A stretch of 27,785 nucleotides of DNA from Lingula anatina (taxonomy: Eukaryota > Brachiopoda > Lingulata > Lingulida > Lingulidae): NCBI RefSeq assembly GCF_001039355.2, contig NW_019775761.1:101137-128921 (forward strand). Direction: 5' to 3'. Of this stretch, positions 8,961 through 19,159 are shown one piece after another (within the stretch, counting starts at the first letter, position 1; every line of letters starts with the position of its first letter). The position numbers and the translations under genes were made by a program. The notes below the pieces were generated by a model. The model had not been told where the DNA came from. It did not search any database and saw nothing but the letters and a program-made list of their open reading frames with translations.

Positions 8961-9317
8961 TACGTGTAGATAGCGAGATGAACAGACACAGGAAGAAAGA
9001 ATGTTACGGTTACAGATGATTTTGCAAAAATAAGCCAACAGCAAAAGATTATAAATGCTGTTCAGTTGTCTTATTGGTAAAAATCAAGAGAAGAACCTCC
9101 ATACAAACCGTCTGGTTATTGCTGCGTGTTTCAACCTAGCAACATCGTATTATACGTACGAATCATCTGGGAAATGTGTCATATTCCAACTTATCAAGCA
9201 TGACATCAAATTACATTTAAAAGGTTTTCTAAAGAATAGTTCATTATTTGATGCTAAAAGCAAAATTAACAAGAGAAGGTTTCAAAGCCACGAGCTAATG
9301 TTTATATTTCAAGGCCT
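8679..9317 (+). repeat. Second copy of the 0.65-kb segment
   Basis: Homologous end to end with 8020-8677 and 19 bp shorter, mainly because of a shorter GA tract and small indels. It is likely the alternative haplotype's contig end and not a genuine tandem duplicate. The shared frame around VIAACFNLATSYYT appears in both copies because the DNA is the same. It is open for only about 88 codons and shows no recognised domain. Confidence 0.95.
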
Positions 9318-9998
9318 GTAATGCACCCGTAATGGCTCAATGGATTAAATGAAACTTTGACAAACGGTAATTGGAGTTAGAAAGATAATGGTTTTAATGG
9401 ATCTGTAATCGGCTTGAAAATACGAAGCTTCAGCTTATCTATGTGATGGTGAAATGATCATATCTCTTCCGTGATATATTTCAAAAATGACAAAAAAAAA
9501 TATCAGTTGGTAAAAATACCGTCTGGGAAACTAATGGAGTAACGTCGAAATAATGGGGGCCGACCATTGTCTGTGAAATAATTGGCGGCGCCACACAAAC
9601 TACTCGAGTCTCACATTCCGAGGGACATATAACCTTTCTAACTTCCAGAATAATTCCTGGCTATAAGCTTTTAAGTCCAACATATCCCTCACCATCGCAC
9701 TTCCCTCGGTTGGCGGAAGTCATACAAAGTAGGAGACAAAACATTTCCTCCATGCTTTTGAAAATAGGCGACTTTCCTTGTCATGATGAATAGTTTATGT
9801 ACCACTAAAACGTTCTCTGCTACATCACTGAACAAAGCGCTTACTTTCCACCAGTGATTATCATGCCATGCTAGGTTTTTGTCATAGGAGACGCGCTATG
9901 AACCGTTTTAAATCCAGTCGTCCCGATGTGAAGTCCCGGGGGTTAACTGTTTAATAGAGGGTCATATTGGCAGTTAAAACTCTTATTCACGACGAGGA
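9318..9998. other. No gene recognised
   Basis: Unique-looking sequence between the duplicated segment and a repeat element. No supported feature. Confidence 0.5.
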
Positions 9999-10333
9999 CA
10001 GTGGCGGATTTAGAGGAGGGGTCAGGGGGGTCCAGACCCCCTCCCCCTACGATTTGTGAAAAATATATCACATCAGTATTCTCCTCTTGAAATTTGAATT
10101 TCGATTAGCTAATTCATAGTTCTAAGCCTCACCAAAGGGCACTGTTTGCTCTCCAAAACACCAAAAAAATTCGGGGCCCTTGAGCAGGCCCCGAACCCCA
10201 CACCAAGGGGGCGATGGTCAGCTTCGCATCCGAGGTCTGTCGTTCCGGACCCCCNCACCAAAGGGCACTGTTCGCTCTCCAAAACACCAAAAAAAATCCC
10301 CCCCCCTTTCAAATAATCCTGGATCCGCCCCTG
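9999..10333. mobile_element. CAG(T/G)GGCGGAT-ended repeat, possibly chimeric across an N
   Basis: The left end is CAGTGGCGGATTTAGAGG. The right end on the minus strand is CAGGGGCGGATCCAGG, the same terminal motif as family A. Inside, CACCAAAGGGCACTGT plus about 27 more bases occurs twice, at 10130 and again right after the N at 10255. The two stretches stop matching after about 43 bp, unlike the other N junctions. The flanks (GAGGA and AACAG) do not match, so the two ends may come from different insertions joined at the N, or the duplication has decayed. Non-coding. Confidence 0.55.
10255..10255. other. Single N inside a repeat
   Basis: A contig join within an interspersed repeat, followed directly by a second copy of CACCAAAGGGCAC. 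Confidence 0.75.
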
Positions 10334-10703
10334 AACAGGTTTACTGTGCTGAAACCCCGCCCGAGGGATGACGCGTCCGTAGATTGCAATTAAGCTTAAA
10401 TAAAGCTTTTCTGTAGAAATAAAGCGGTGGTATAAAGTGATCAATGTGCAACCAATTACAAGACTCAAAATTTGCACTAGAAGCACCAAGGACGAAAAAG
10501 AAACTTGTTATGGACCAAGTTTATTTATGTTTTAGAAATCGGAAATTTGACAGTGGCACGTTAAAAGTGTGATTCAATCATGGCATCCGCATTATTAGTG
10601 CCACCTAGAACAATTAATTTATTGACAAATTTTTGACAAAACACAGGCACCACTTTATATAGTTATCAATATAACATCCGTATCAGATGACTCAGCTCAG
10701 CTC

Positions 10704-10708
<5 letters not shown>
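10334..10708. other. No gene recognised
   Basis: AT-rich sequence ending at a 27-base T run. No supported feature. Confidence 0.5.
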
Positions 10709-10734
<26 letters not shown>

Positions 10735-10735
10735 T
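10709..10735 (+). repeat. Poly-T run, 27 bases
   Basis: The longest homopolymer in the window. It could be the poly-A tail of a minus-strand retroposed sequence, but I recognised no SINE or LINE 3' end beside it. Confidence 0.9.
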
Positions 10736-11222
10736 CGGCACGTTTACCCAAAGGCAATCACACCTTACTCTTATCGTGTAAGCACTCTATGAATAGACAG
10801 TTCAGTAACTTACTTGGATACATGGCTCTATCCCTGATGAATGCACAGGAGCTTTAACAAACTTTAGTTTGTTTAAACCCAAAACACCTTAGGGCTGTAG
10901 TATTAATGTTTCCTTTAATGTTGGTCATTATGAGTCTTCACTGGCGTGGGATGGACCGCTTAGAGCACTCCTATTTGTGTCTATTGACATTACAGTTGTA
11001 AATCAATTTCGTTAGATTTTAAGGGCAACACGGCTAAGGTGGTATATACTCAGTTTGCACTATCGAGTAATGTTAGCGCATTTTATCACTGGCACCCCGG
11101 GCGGCTGAATGCTAGATGTCCGTGCGACCTGGCCTGGTTGCCATCAAGGACGTTTGCACCGTCATAGGTTGACACTTGCGAGTTTAAGTACTCTTGTTCT
11201 TATCGATGTAACATGAAAAGAC

Positions 11223-11225
<3 letters not shown>
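10736..11225. other. No gene recognised
   Basis: Mixed-composition DNA with a GC-richer patch at about 11090-11180. That patch shows no long open frame and no splice-like context. Confidence 0.5.

Positions 11226-11254
<29 letters not shown>
11226..11254 (+). repeat. (CT)n microsatellite
   Basis: About 14 CT units. Confidence 0.95.
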
Positions 11255-11257
<3 letters not shown>

Positions 11258-13844
11258 GCAGCGTATATCGATATTTCCCTTTCAATTTATAAATACGTTT
11301 ACGAGCCAAACGTCCGTTTCTAATATGTCCCTGTGTGATTTATTAACTCTAAGACTTTCTAAGAAAGTCATCATTTCTATATAATGAGGAGCTTTATAGC
11401 TGCATGAAAAAATGTGATAATAAATCGCCCTAGTTTATATTTACGCGAACATTAAAAAGGTACAGATCGAGTGTTAGACAAGTGTGATTGGGATAGAGTT
11501 TGAAAAAATCCCTGTGGACGTATGTTATTGACGGTTCTGTCCGAAATCATTTGTGTTATAGAGAAACAGTGATGAGCAGACGTGTCATCTCTAAGTTCTA
11601 GGAAAGTGACAGCTCTGACACTGCATGTTGACAGCATAATTAGGAGAAAATAAACAACGAACAGTAGGTCAGTATAGTTTACACCGTTACACTAACAAAA
11701 GAAAACTGAAAAGAAAACAAATAAAAGCAAAAAGCACTGCAGTGCTTAGAAAGCTCAGATCAGTACTTTTTTTCTGACTTCACTTGCTCTAATATGTTAC
11801 AACTCATAGTCAACCACACTTTCGTCCGAAAAACTTTAAAAAAGGCACCTATACTAATACAACAGGTTAAACATCCAAACTATACTACCAGACATGCACA
11901 TTACAGCTTTCACTTTTATTGAAAGCCACCAAAAATTATCTTCCGGACACCACTGTGACCAACGTCTTTCCGTCCATTTAGCTACTTTTCAAGACTTTAA
12001 ACCAAACGGAATCACGCAAGGTCAAAGAGGACACGCAGACGCTCTGACAATAACAAAAGCACATTGTTAAGTCTCATGTACGGTCATTGCATTCATGGAG
12101 AGAGAACGGGTGGATAAAATAACGCGCATGTATGACATTGTTTTTATCTTTCATTTCAACTCGTATCCAATTGCGGTTTCTTTGTAAAAGGCCCACGCCC
12201 TGGGTTCTTACGACAAGTATTTGTGTTCTAGAAAGTAGTGTCATTTATATTGACAACCTCACGCCCCAGAATGAGTAAGACACTATACCATATTATGCAT
12301 ATTCTTTTGCACACTAACAGAGACTTACGAGTATATCGTAGAAAAGCGAATAAGAAAAGCGATAATATTTTCTTCAATCAGCAGCTATTATTTTAAATGT
12401 TGATCAGAGCACTTTCCTCGGGGAATTTTAGGAGTAACCGTCTCCATATTTGCTGTTAATCGAAGAAAATGACTGCCCTGTTTTTAGTGCCTGAAAACAG
12501 CTGAATGTTTTTTTTCGGATCGTGCCCTAAACGTAAGGTCAGAAAGCTTCCTCTGTATTTACATGTCTGGTTCTTTTCATAACCCTTTCGAATTTGACCC
12601 ATAATTGATCAAAGAATCTACGAATTCCACCGCTATCTGTACTGCTTTACACCACTTCTAAATATTGTACAGTGCTGCACTGTAATTTGTTTTTCTTAAT
12701 TCGACTTGTCTATGTATTATAAATGAGAGAACGCTTTCACACGCAAATCTACTATTTGGGCACCATTGCATACAACAGATGGCAAGATTCACCTTTGTAT
12801 GTTAACAAACATTACCTGTTAGCTGCTTATTGAACTTTGAACAAACTCACAGGGACGTCATCTATCTTTGTCCAATAATCTTCCTTTCGCGAGCCACCGT
12901 GCACACTGAGAGGAACTGCTGTATATTGCAATCAGTTTCTAAACGTTCCCATATGACATGTGCGATGCACTTTTGAATGTAATTATGTTCTGATATTCCG
13001 TTTCTGGCGCCCTGATTAATAGACCAAGTCCAATGTCTCCCAACGATGTTCAGCTCAGAATATGGCAAGCGTCGACTCTACAGTTGTCTATGTAGTAAGG
13101 CACCTCCAAGCATATGTGCCAGTCAACGCCATTACAAGCACACGTAAACAATAACCCATTAGCGCCCTCAAGTGCGCCTTCAGCTTACTAATACAAACAA
13201 AACAGCTTTCGAGAGATCAACTGCTGTTGATCAACTGATTTCGACACCTTTACTATACTCGAACCACATCTTATTCCAAACAAATGCTACTAGTGTTGTG
13301 AACACATAATGTTGTTTTAAGTATCGGCATTTTACTGGGCTATTTCCGATCAGTTTTGCCTACAACAAATGTCATTATAATGATCACACTGCCCTAACAG
13401 ATAACCTAAGCGTTCATTCATTACACTGTACGCAGTGCATAAAGTGAACGTTCAACTAATTTAAATGCTTACTAAATACCAAACTCCTGGGCAACGTCGA
13501 CCCGAAAAATAACCCAGTAGCTGTATCTCAAGTACCTGTATCAGCATTTTACTATATAGCTTTTACTATGCTCAACATAGAGTAAATATCAAAATGCCGC
13601 TTGGTTCAAAGTGCAACCTGGAAACAAACTTAGAGAGACAGCGACACCTTTAACCGCATACTATGGGTGGCTTACATTAAGTTAATCAATGTTGTCTTCT
13701 ACAGTTAATTGTACCTAAAAGCAATGTGCTTGATATGACAGTGCTTATATTTCTTCTGTTCTCAGGGGGAATATGCACTACGGAAATGACATTTCAAGTT
13801 CGTGACTTCAGTAGTTTGCACTTATATTAGGTTTAGGAAATCTT
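11255..13844. other. 2.6 kb with no recognised gene
   Basis: No frame here is longer than about 70 codons. I found no tRNA, terminal inverted repeat or microsatellite of note. It looks like ordinary intergenic or intronic DNA. Confidence 0.5.
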
Positions 13845-13925
13845 CCAACAGCCGAGATTTGAACTAATGGCACGCTTTCAAATTGCTTAGCCAACTTTCT
13901 GACAGACATCGACATTACAGATGGC
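13845..13925 (-). repeat. Weak tRNA-like (possible SINE) remnant
   Basis: On the minus strand TTGGCTAAGCAATTTG resembles a tRNA A box, and AGTTCAAATCTCGG, about 30 nt further on, resembles a B box. The spacing is shorter than in a normal tRNA and I cannot draw a good cloverleaf. It could be a decayed SINE head or a chance match. Confidence 0.25.
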
Positions 13926-14249
13926 TAGATAGTTCCATTTTACTGAACATACGTCAACCGGCTTTCACCGCGTCTTCATCCTTTAAAAACCCCACCCTTA
14001 ACGTATTTCCCATCTAAGAGATGCCTTGACCACATGCTGGAAAAACCACATGGTACGATGAACTCAGCGCCGCCAAAATACCCTATCTCCGCTCTGAAGT
14101 GTCAAGTATCATAGGTAACTAACGTATGTACGATTATATCATCTGTAACATTTAAAGATTGAATGTCATTCAGCTTCCAGTGCCGCCAGCCCATACCATA
14201 CATGCATACATATTCCCTGTGCTATCACCATCTACTTAGACCCCACCTT
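13926..14249. other. No gene recognised
   Basis: Nothing supported in this stretch before the minisatellite. Confidence 0.5.
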
Positions 14250-14427
14250 TAGACAAGTCATAAACTACAACCATCAGATACAGGGTGCCTACCTTTAGAA
14301 AAGTCATAAACTACCACTATCAGATAAAGGGTGCCTACCTTTAGAAAAGTCATAAACTACCACTATCAGATACAGGGTGCCTACCTTTAGAAAAGTCATA
14401 AACTACCACTATCAGATCCAGGATGCC
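14250..14427 (+). repeat. 46-bp minisatellite, about 3.9 copies
   Basis: Units start at 14250, 14296, 14342 and 14388 with TAGAAAAGTCATAAACTACC (TAGACAAG in the first unit) and continue through ACTATCAGAT and AGGGTGCCTACCTT. Units 2 to 4 are almost identical. The first carries more changes and the last is cut short at GGATGCC. The period of 46 is not a multiple of three and no frame stays open through the array, so it is not coding. Confidence 0.95.
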
Positions 14428-14895
14428 GAGGAAAGGAAGGCGAACACGCCACCCACCTTGCCCGCCGCCGCAAAGATTTGCTGTGTGATAATTATTACAT
14501 AAAACGGGCGTTTTTTATCCTTCCGGTCTGACTTTCCTCCCTCGGAAGGGACGGAGATTCGCTATTTTGGGGGGGGGGGGAAGAGAAAGAGGGGGGTCTA
14601 CGTACCTGTGGAGCCGCTCTAATTGACAGTTCTGGGCAGTTCCCGCGCACATCTCACCGCCCAAGGCTCAGTGATCCCTACGTAGGTTATTTCAAAGATG
14701 CATCAATCTTTGTCCATCATATGATTTGCATGCACTTGGTTGCACTCGTCAGATTTGATCGCTAAAGACGTGATGGTATTCCCTAAACACCTTTCTTAGT
14801 AATGAGTTTAACTTTTGCATACACAGATGCACATATAAATGAATACTAAATAAATACTACATGTACATGGCTTTAATGCATTGATGGAAACACCT
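14428..14895. other. No confident gene; a GC-richer patch with a donor-like site
   Basis: Contains a GC-rich stretch, a 12-base G run (14569-14580) and, on the minus strand, CAG|GTACGTAG with the exon side ending at 14606. Upstream of that site on the minus strand, only a frame of about 60 bases starting after a TGA stays open. Weak evidence for an exon. Confidence 0.3.
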
Positions 14896-14970
14896 ATATT
14901 ATATTATATTATATTATATTATATTATATTATATTATATTATATTATATTATATTATATTATATTATATT
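14896..14970 (+). repeat. Perfect (ATATT)15 array
   Basis: Fifteen uninterrupted copies of the pentanucleotide ATATT, 75 bp in all. The lack of interruptions suggests recent expansion. Confidence 0.97.
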
Positions 14971-15187
14971 TCCCCGTTGCGGCGTCCGTTGAACAGTGGA
15001 CATTCGTGTCGATGCAATCGGGAACATCTCAGACCGCCTTAATTAATGCAAAACAATACAAAATGCAAAACAAAATAATCGTTGCTACGGTAGATGGCTC
15101 GGTACCTATAACTCTTCTGGGACACTTTTGAGAAACGGTATGAACAAACATGAAATGGCTGATCAACCATAAGGGGAATGAAACGGT

Positions 15188-15636
15188 GTGGAAGTGCTTG
15201 TGTTCGGAACCATCACAACCATGTATATGAGGGCATACCTCTACTGCCCCGACACAACGCCCAGATGGAGCCTACATCAAGGTTTTAACGATGGCTACTT
15301 AATTATCCAGTCCCATCATGTCTTGGTCATGGAATCAACGCACAGTTGCTACAAGGTACATCAAATAACTGGAGCACATCAGGCACCGATGTTAACGTCC
15401 GAAGAACCCCATTTAGCCCAGGTTCTGCCCACACGGGACCCAAGTGGCCATTAACCTCGGGAAAGATTGCAAGACGGTGTATCAATCTCTGCCAAACACA
15501 TTTTACTGCGGTACATCCACCGGAAACTATTGACCTCCCAGTAGATCCCCGTCGATGGCAGAGTGTTTTATCAAATGTTAACTCTACATGTATTACCTGC
15601 CTACGCCTGTCGAATGATATGTGTCCGAATAAATAA
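15188..15636 (+). pseudogene. Possible degraded coding sequence, unidentified
   Basis: Two plus-strand frames overlap: one open over 15188-15454 and the other over 15346-15636. The local composition is less AT-rich than the surroundings. The first gives YCPDTTPRWSLHQGFNDGYL and the second IDLPVDPRRWQSVLSNVN, while a third frame between them gives CKTVYQSLPNTFYCGTSTGN. Switching of plausible peptide between frames would fit an old frameshifted secreted-protein gene, but it may be chance. Neither frame has a good start, and I cannot assign a family. An AATAAA occurs at about 15629. Confidence 0.15.
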
Positions 15637-15654
15637 CACTTATTTGTTCTCCTG

Positions 15655-15655
15655 T

Positions 15656-15694
<39 letters not shown>

Positions 15695-15698
15695 TTTT
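15655..15698 (+). repeat. (TTTA)n microsatellite
   Basis: About 11 perfect tetranucleotide copies. Confidence 0.95.
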
Positions 15699-16315
15699 GA
15701 AAGAAAAACGTGAAGATGTGGGGATATATTGTTTTTTTCTCAATGCGTATCAAAATTAAATCCTAACCTGTGTTTGATGCCAAAGTAAGTAATAACTATA
15801 GAGCTCTCTTAAATGAAAACGAAATGTTTCGTGATAAAAATTATTGTATCCACAATTTGCAGTTATAGCAAATGCAATTATCAAGCAGTGATGTCGCATA
15901 AGTTTGGCATGAAACACTTCGTATTTTAATTATCCTTTCTACAAAAGTGAAAATAATGGTCGATAATACTTTTTAAAAAGCTTCCGACATTCCAGTAGGC
16001 CTACAGGCCGCACACGGTTCAAGACGGCAGCTGGGCATGCTGACTTGGAGGTGATTCCAGACCATCAGAAATGCCACGGTGCTGATTTACCTTTATTACC
16101 TGACAACAAGTTCAATCGACCTTGTAACACACACCTGTCCTGAATCTTACCTACCTCCCTGGGGAGCACGGAACGCGGTTAAAGCATATACGGCGACCAG
16201 AATCTACAGTCACAGTTACCAGATCTGGCGTGACCAGGTCTTCTCCACCCCATGATGCAAACTCAACAGCTGTATATATATCTATATACTCGGTCATTGC
16301 ATGTATTTCTTATTT
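15699..16315. other. No gene recognised
   Basis: Includes a less AT-rich patch at about 15990-16260. No frame there exceeds about 35 codons and no splice-like structure stands out. Confidence 0.45.
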
Positions 16316-16341
16316 GATATTGTTATATATATAACAATATC
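16316..16341. other. Perfect 26-bp palindrome
   Basis: GATATTGTTATAT is followed immediately by its exact reverse complement. It could extrude as a cruciform or be a decayed element end. It lies 88 bp upstream of the TGACC cluster. Confidence 0.9.
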
Positions 16342-16428
16342 GTGTGCTCAACTAAGCAGGAAAACTAAGCAGAAAGACAACAGGTGTTGTGTTTATCACG
16401 CAAAGTATGGTGTTATCTATGTTATCTA

Positions 16429-16486
16429 TGACCCACTGACCCAGTGTAAAAACTGACCTGCTGACCTAACTGACCGGAAGTGACCA
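16429..16486 (-). promoter_or_regulatory. Cluster of six nuclear-receptor-like half-sites
   Basis: TGACC begins at 16429, 16437, 16454, 16462, 16471 and 16481, all on the same strand. On the minus strand these read as AGGTCA-type half-sites. Two pairs are spaced by two bases (AGGTCAGCAGGTCA and GGGTCAGTGGGTCA), which is the DR2 arrangement bound by RAR/RXR-type receptors. The remaining spacings are DR3 and DR4. It could also be a short degenerate tandem repeat of about 8 bp. No promoter or gene is recognised next to it. Confidence 0.4.
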
Positions 16487-17145
16487 CTCCATCCTTCAAG
16501 ACTTCCGGCATGCTTAAAAGATTAGGCCAGCAAACCGGGTTCTCTGTAAACAAGGAATTGGCAAACGGGCGCTTAATTAAAGTTGCCATGGTAATTCAGG
16601 TAATGGTAGAGTCGGATCAAATAAAGACTATTAAAGCAGCGTCAAGAGGACCGGTAATCCTCTGTGGCGTCGTTCTTGGAAAAACGAGGAGGCTGAAATC
16701 AGTCTCTTGTAGGAAATTTATCATACCTTGGAAATGTTCAAAAGGCAAAGATAATCATCATTATTTTTGTGTGAGCTTTCGAGAGTGATCTCTACCTGCT
16801 ACGGCGACATTTTAATTTTTCTTTAAGATATGCACTGCATCTTACTACAGAACTAGATTTTCCAATAATATTATTTTTGACAATTAAGATTGGCGCTTAA
16901 GGGATATGGTTCATTCTTCAGAAATTTATTTTTCCATACATTTTCTCACCTTCTCTAATTCTCTTTATATCCTAGCTGTTGATTTCGTAGAAATCGACTT
17001 TGTGTAATGTTGATTATTTATTTTCTCTTTTGGGAGAAACGTAAAAGGTATTCATAGAGAAAAGTAGTGACATGTACATCCTCGTTCTGCATATACTCAT
17101 AACGTGTTGTTTTTCATAAAATACAAAACGAACAAAAAATGACCT
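16487..17145. other. No gene recognised
   Basis: A 102-codon plus-strand frame (16480-16788) overlaps the start of this stretch. It begins at a GTG and shows no recognised motif, so I treat it as chance. The rest is AT-rich. Confidence 0.5.
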
Positions 17146-17295
17146 GGGCTCCGTATCTCGAAAGGTTCGCTATGTTGCGCACGTGCGCAAGCGTCTCGAT
17201 TCCATAACTCGCCCATACTCGTCCCATATAATACATTGTAGCCTCTATTTCATATAGCGATTCGCAATACGCGATGCTTTCGAGATACAGGGCCC
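17146..17295. mobile_element. 150-bp MITE with GGGCYCYGTATCTCGAAAG ends
   Basis: The left end GGGCTCCGTATCTCGAAAG matches the reverse complement of the right end, GGGCCCTGTATCTCGAAAG, at 17 of 19 positions. Partial pairing continues inward (TCGC, TTGCG). The left arm contains TTGCGCACGTGCGCAA (17175-17190), itself a perfect 16-bp palindrome with a CACGTG E-box. No target-site duplication is clear and there is no coding capacity. Superfamily not assigned. Confidence 0.75.
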
Positions 17296-18620
17296 TGAAA
17301 ATTTTGTTCACACGGATATCAACTTTGTCTCCTTTTGTAATTTTTCTGGAGCATTGTGTTTGTTTATCAGATCGTTTCCTAGACCCAACCTTTTTGCAAT
17401 TAAACTGTGTTTAAGAGCTGCTCATACCATGCAAATTAATTTAAAACTCACTCTATTGTGATCCAGAATGGACAGTCAGCTTTGAGACGTGTACTTAAAG
17501 GGATAATAACTCTTCGTATGAGATCTATATTTTACAATAAAAACATTGTAAACAACTCATAGAAATAAAATATATTCTGTTTTACCACAAAAACCGGTAG
17601 TTATAGCTATTATTCTGATATCTGAGCTTGTCATCGGACCACGTGACCTACATAGATGGGTATATTCTGTAATAATCTCTTAAGAGACTAAAACAAAAAA
17701 ACACATTTTTTAGAAAAAAAACAGGGACTATCTTTGAATGAAATTACATTTGATAGAAATAGATTCATTATCCATTGGTAAATAAGGGAAATTGTTGTTT
17801 ACTCCAGGAAAATTCATTTTTTGGCCAAAACGAACAGTTATTATCCATTTAAGTATGTGGTCATTGTTTAATAACGGACATTTTGAAAACAACAGACAAA
17901 CAATGGAAACAAAAAAACGACTGCTGGTCAACCGCCGACTGGTTCTCAGTGCAATTTATTGCCTTGAGGACTTCTATTTCGTGACATTTATTTCTTTTTT
18001 GCGGAAGCCATGATACTTTGTATGCATGCAATCCTATACAGTTGCTTGCCTTCTTTCCTGACATTACGCGTAGACGAAATTCGAGTTAGAATGCCAAGCT
18101 GCGTCCTTGTAATCACATCAACCATAAGCGATCTTCATTGTAGACTCGGGTTGAAGACGAAACCGCTCTACCGATACTGTACTAAATTGTTATCGGTTGG
18201 AAGCACTTTTTGTACTGACTGAAAACCAGTGACATTTCTTCTGTTACAAGTAATATGCATTTGCATAGGTATTTTGTATGCTCCGATAGCGCATAAAGTG
18301 AATTTCCCAGCCTTTCTCTCGCGAGGCGTATGTGAATTGCGTGAATTTCCACACATTTACATCTGTTTAGGAATAACAGACATTGAAAAGATATTCAACG
18401 TGTTCTTTTACTTTCAAACATCTGCCACGACATATTCCTGAGACAAAATTTAAAAAAAATAGCAAAGATAACGTCTGGCAGCTGTGCCATAGGGTTGTAA
18501 TATTCATTACCTTGAGTGTTAAAAAGAACTGATCTTGTACAGTTATAGTTGAAGTATAGCACCATGCACATATCCGTCTACTGCCAATATGCTATTGATA
18601 TAATTACAGCAACAAAAAAA
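17296..18620. other. 1.3 kb with no recognised gene
   Basis: Several short frames of 60-73 codons lie on both strands at 17.7-18.4 kb and shadow each other. None shows a motif or codon pattern that favours it. Confidence 0.5.
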
Positions 18621-18740
18621 ACATCATCATCAACAACAACAACAACAACAACAACAATGATAATAATTATGTTATGATAATGATGATGATGATATCTGTT
18701 CGATGATGATGGTGATGTTGATGATGATTATGATATCTGT
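18621..18740 (+). repeat. Compound (CAT)(CAA)n ... (GAT)n low-complexity tract
   Basis: CATCATCAT and about ten CAA units are followed by TAATAAT and GATGATGAT blocks with repeated TGATATCTGTT spacers. CAT-type and GAT-type blocks can pair in part, so a weak hairpin is possible. Confidence 0.9.
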
Positions 18741-19154
18741 TTGTAAAAAGCACATTTGATACAAGACCTAAAACGAACTTAAGCAGTTGTGCAGTAAGTG
18801 ATAGGTATGCAGGAAAAAGAAGATTCTTAAGCACGTACTAATAAAGAAATAAAAAGTGCACATAAACATTTCATTCACTGGCTGTGTCATGGTATTGTCA
18901 CATAGGTCTGGTGACGTGGGCCGTATGCGCTGTCAGTCTCTTCCCCGTGATCGCATATATTGCCAAAATAGTTTATATTTTACTAAATCTTCTAGGAACA
19001 TGTTTTCACCTGGTCGATCTCATGAACCTCGAAAGATGCCGCTGTCTCGACATTGAAGTCTACTGGGATGCTTCTACCGTTCATATTGATACGGAATTTT
19101 TTTTAATGTAACAAAATTTTTTTACGTTTTTCGTTAAATCTGTCTGATCCCTCA
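18741..19154. other. No confident gene; one hydrophobic frame
   Basis: A plus-strand frame at 18884-19111 opens with GTG and encodes a hydrophobic run, VTWAVCAVSLFPVIAYIAKI, then VYILLNLLGTCFHLVDL. This looks like one or two membrane segments. There is no ATG start, no recognised family and no clear splice acceptor. Confidence 0.2.
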
Positions 19155-19159
19155 GTGAA

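Noticed and set aside
8409-9321. Two similar frames suggesting a duplicated gene
   Set aside because: They lie in the two copies of the N-split segment and one crosses the N. Similarity reflects the shared DNA, not a gene family.
10709-10735. Retrotransposon poly-A tail on the minus strand
   Set aside because: No recognisable SINE, LINE or processed-gene sequence lies beside the T run and no flanking duplication was found.
14250-14427. CRISPR-like array
   Set aside because: The units are directly tandem with no variable spacers, and the setting is eukaryotic.
16480-16788. 102-codon basic protein
   Set aside because: It starts at GTG, has no recognised motif, and its length is expected by chance.
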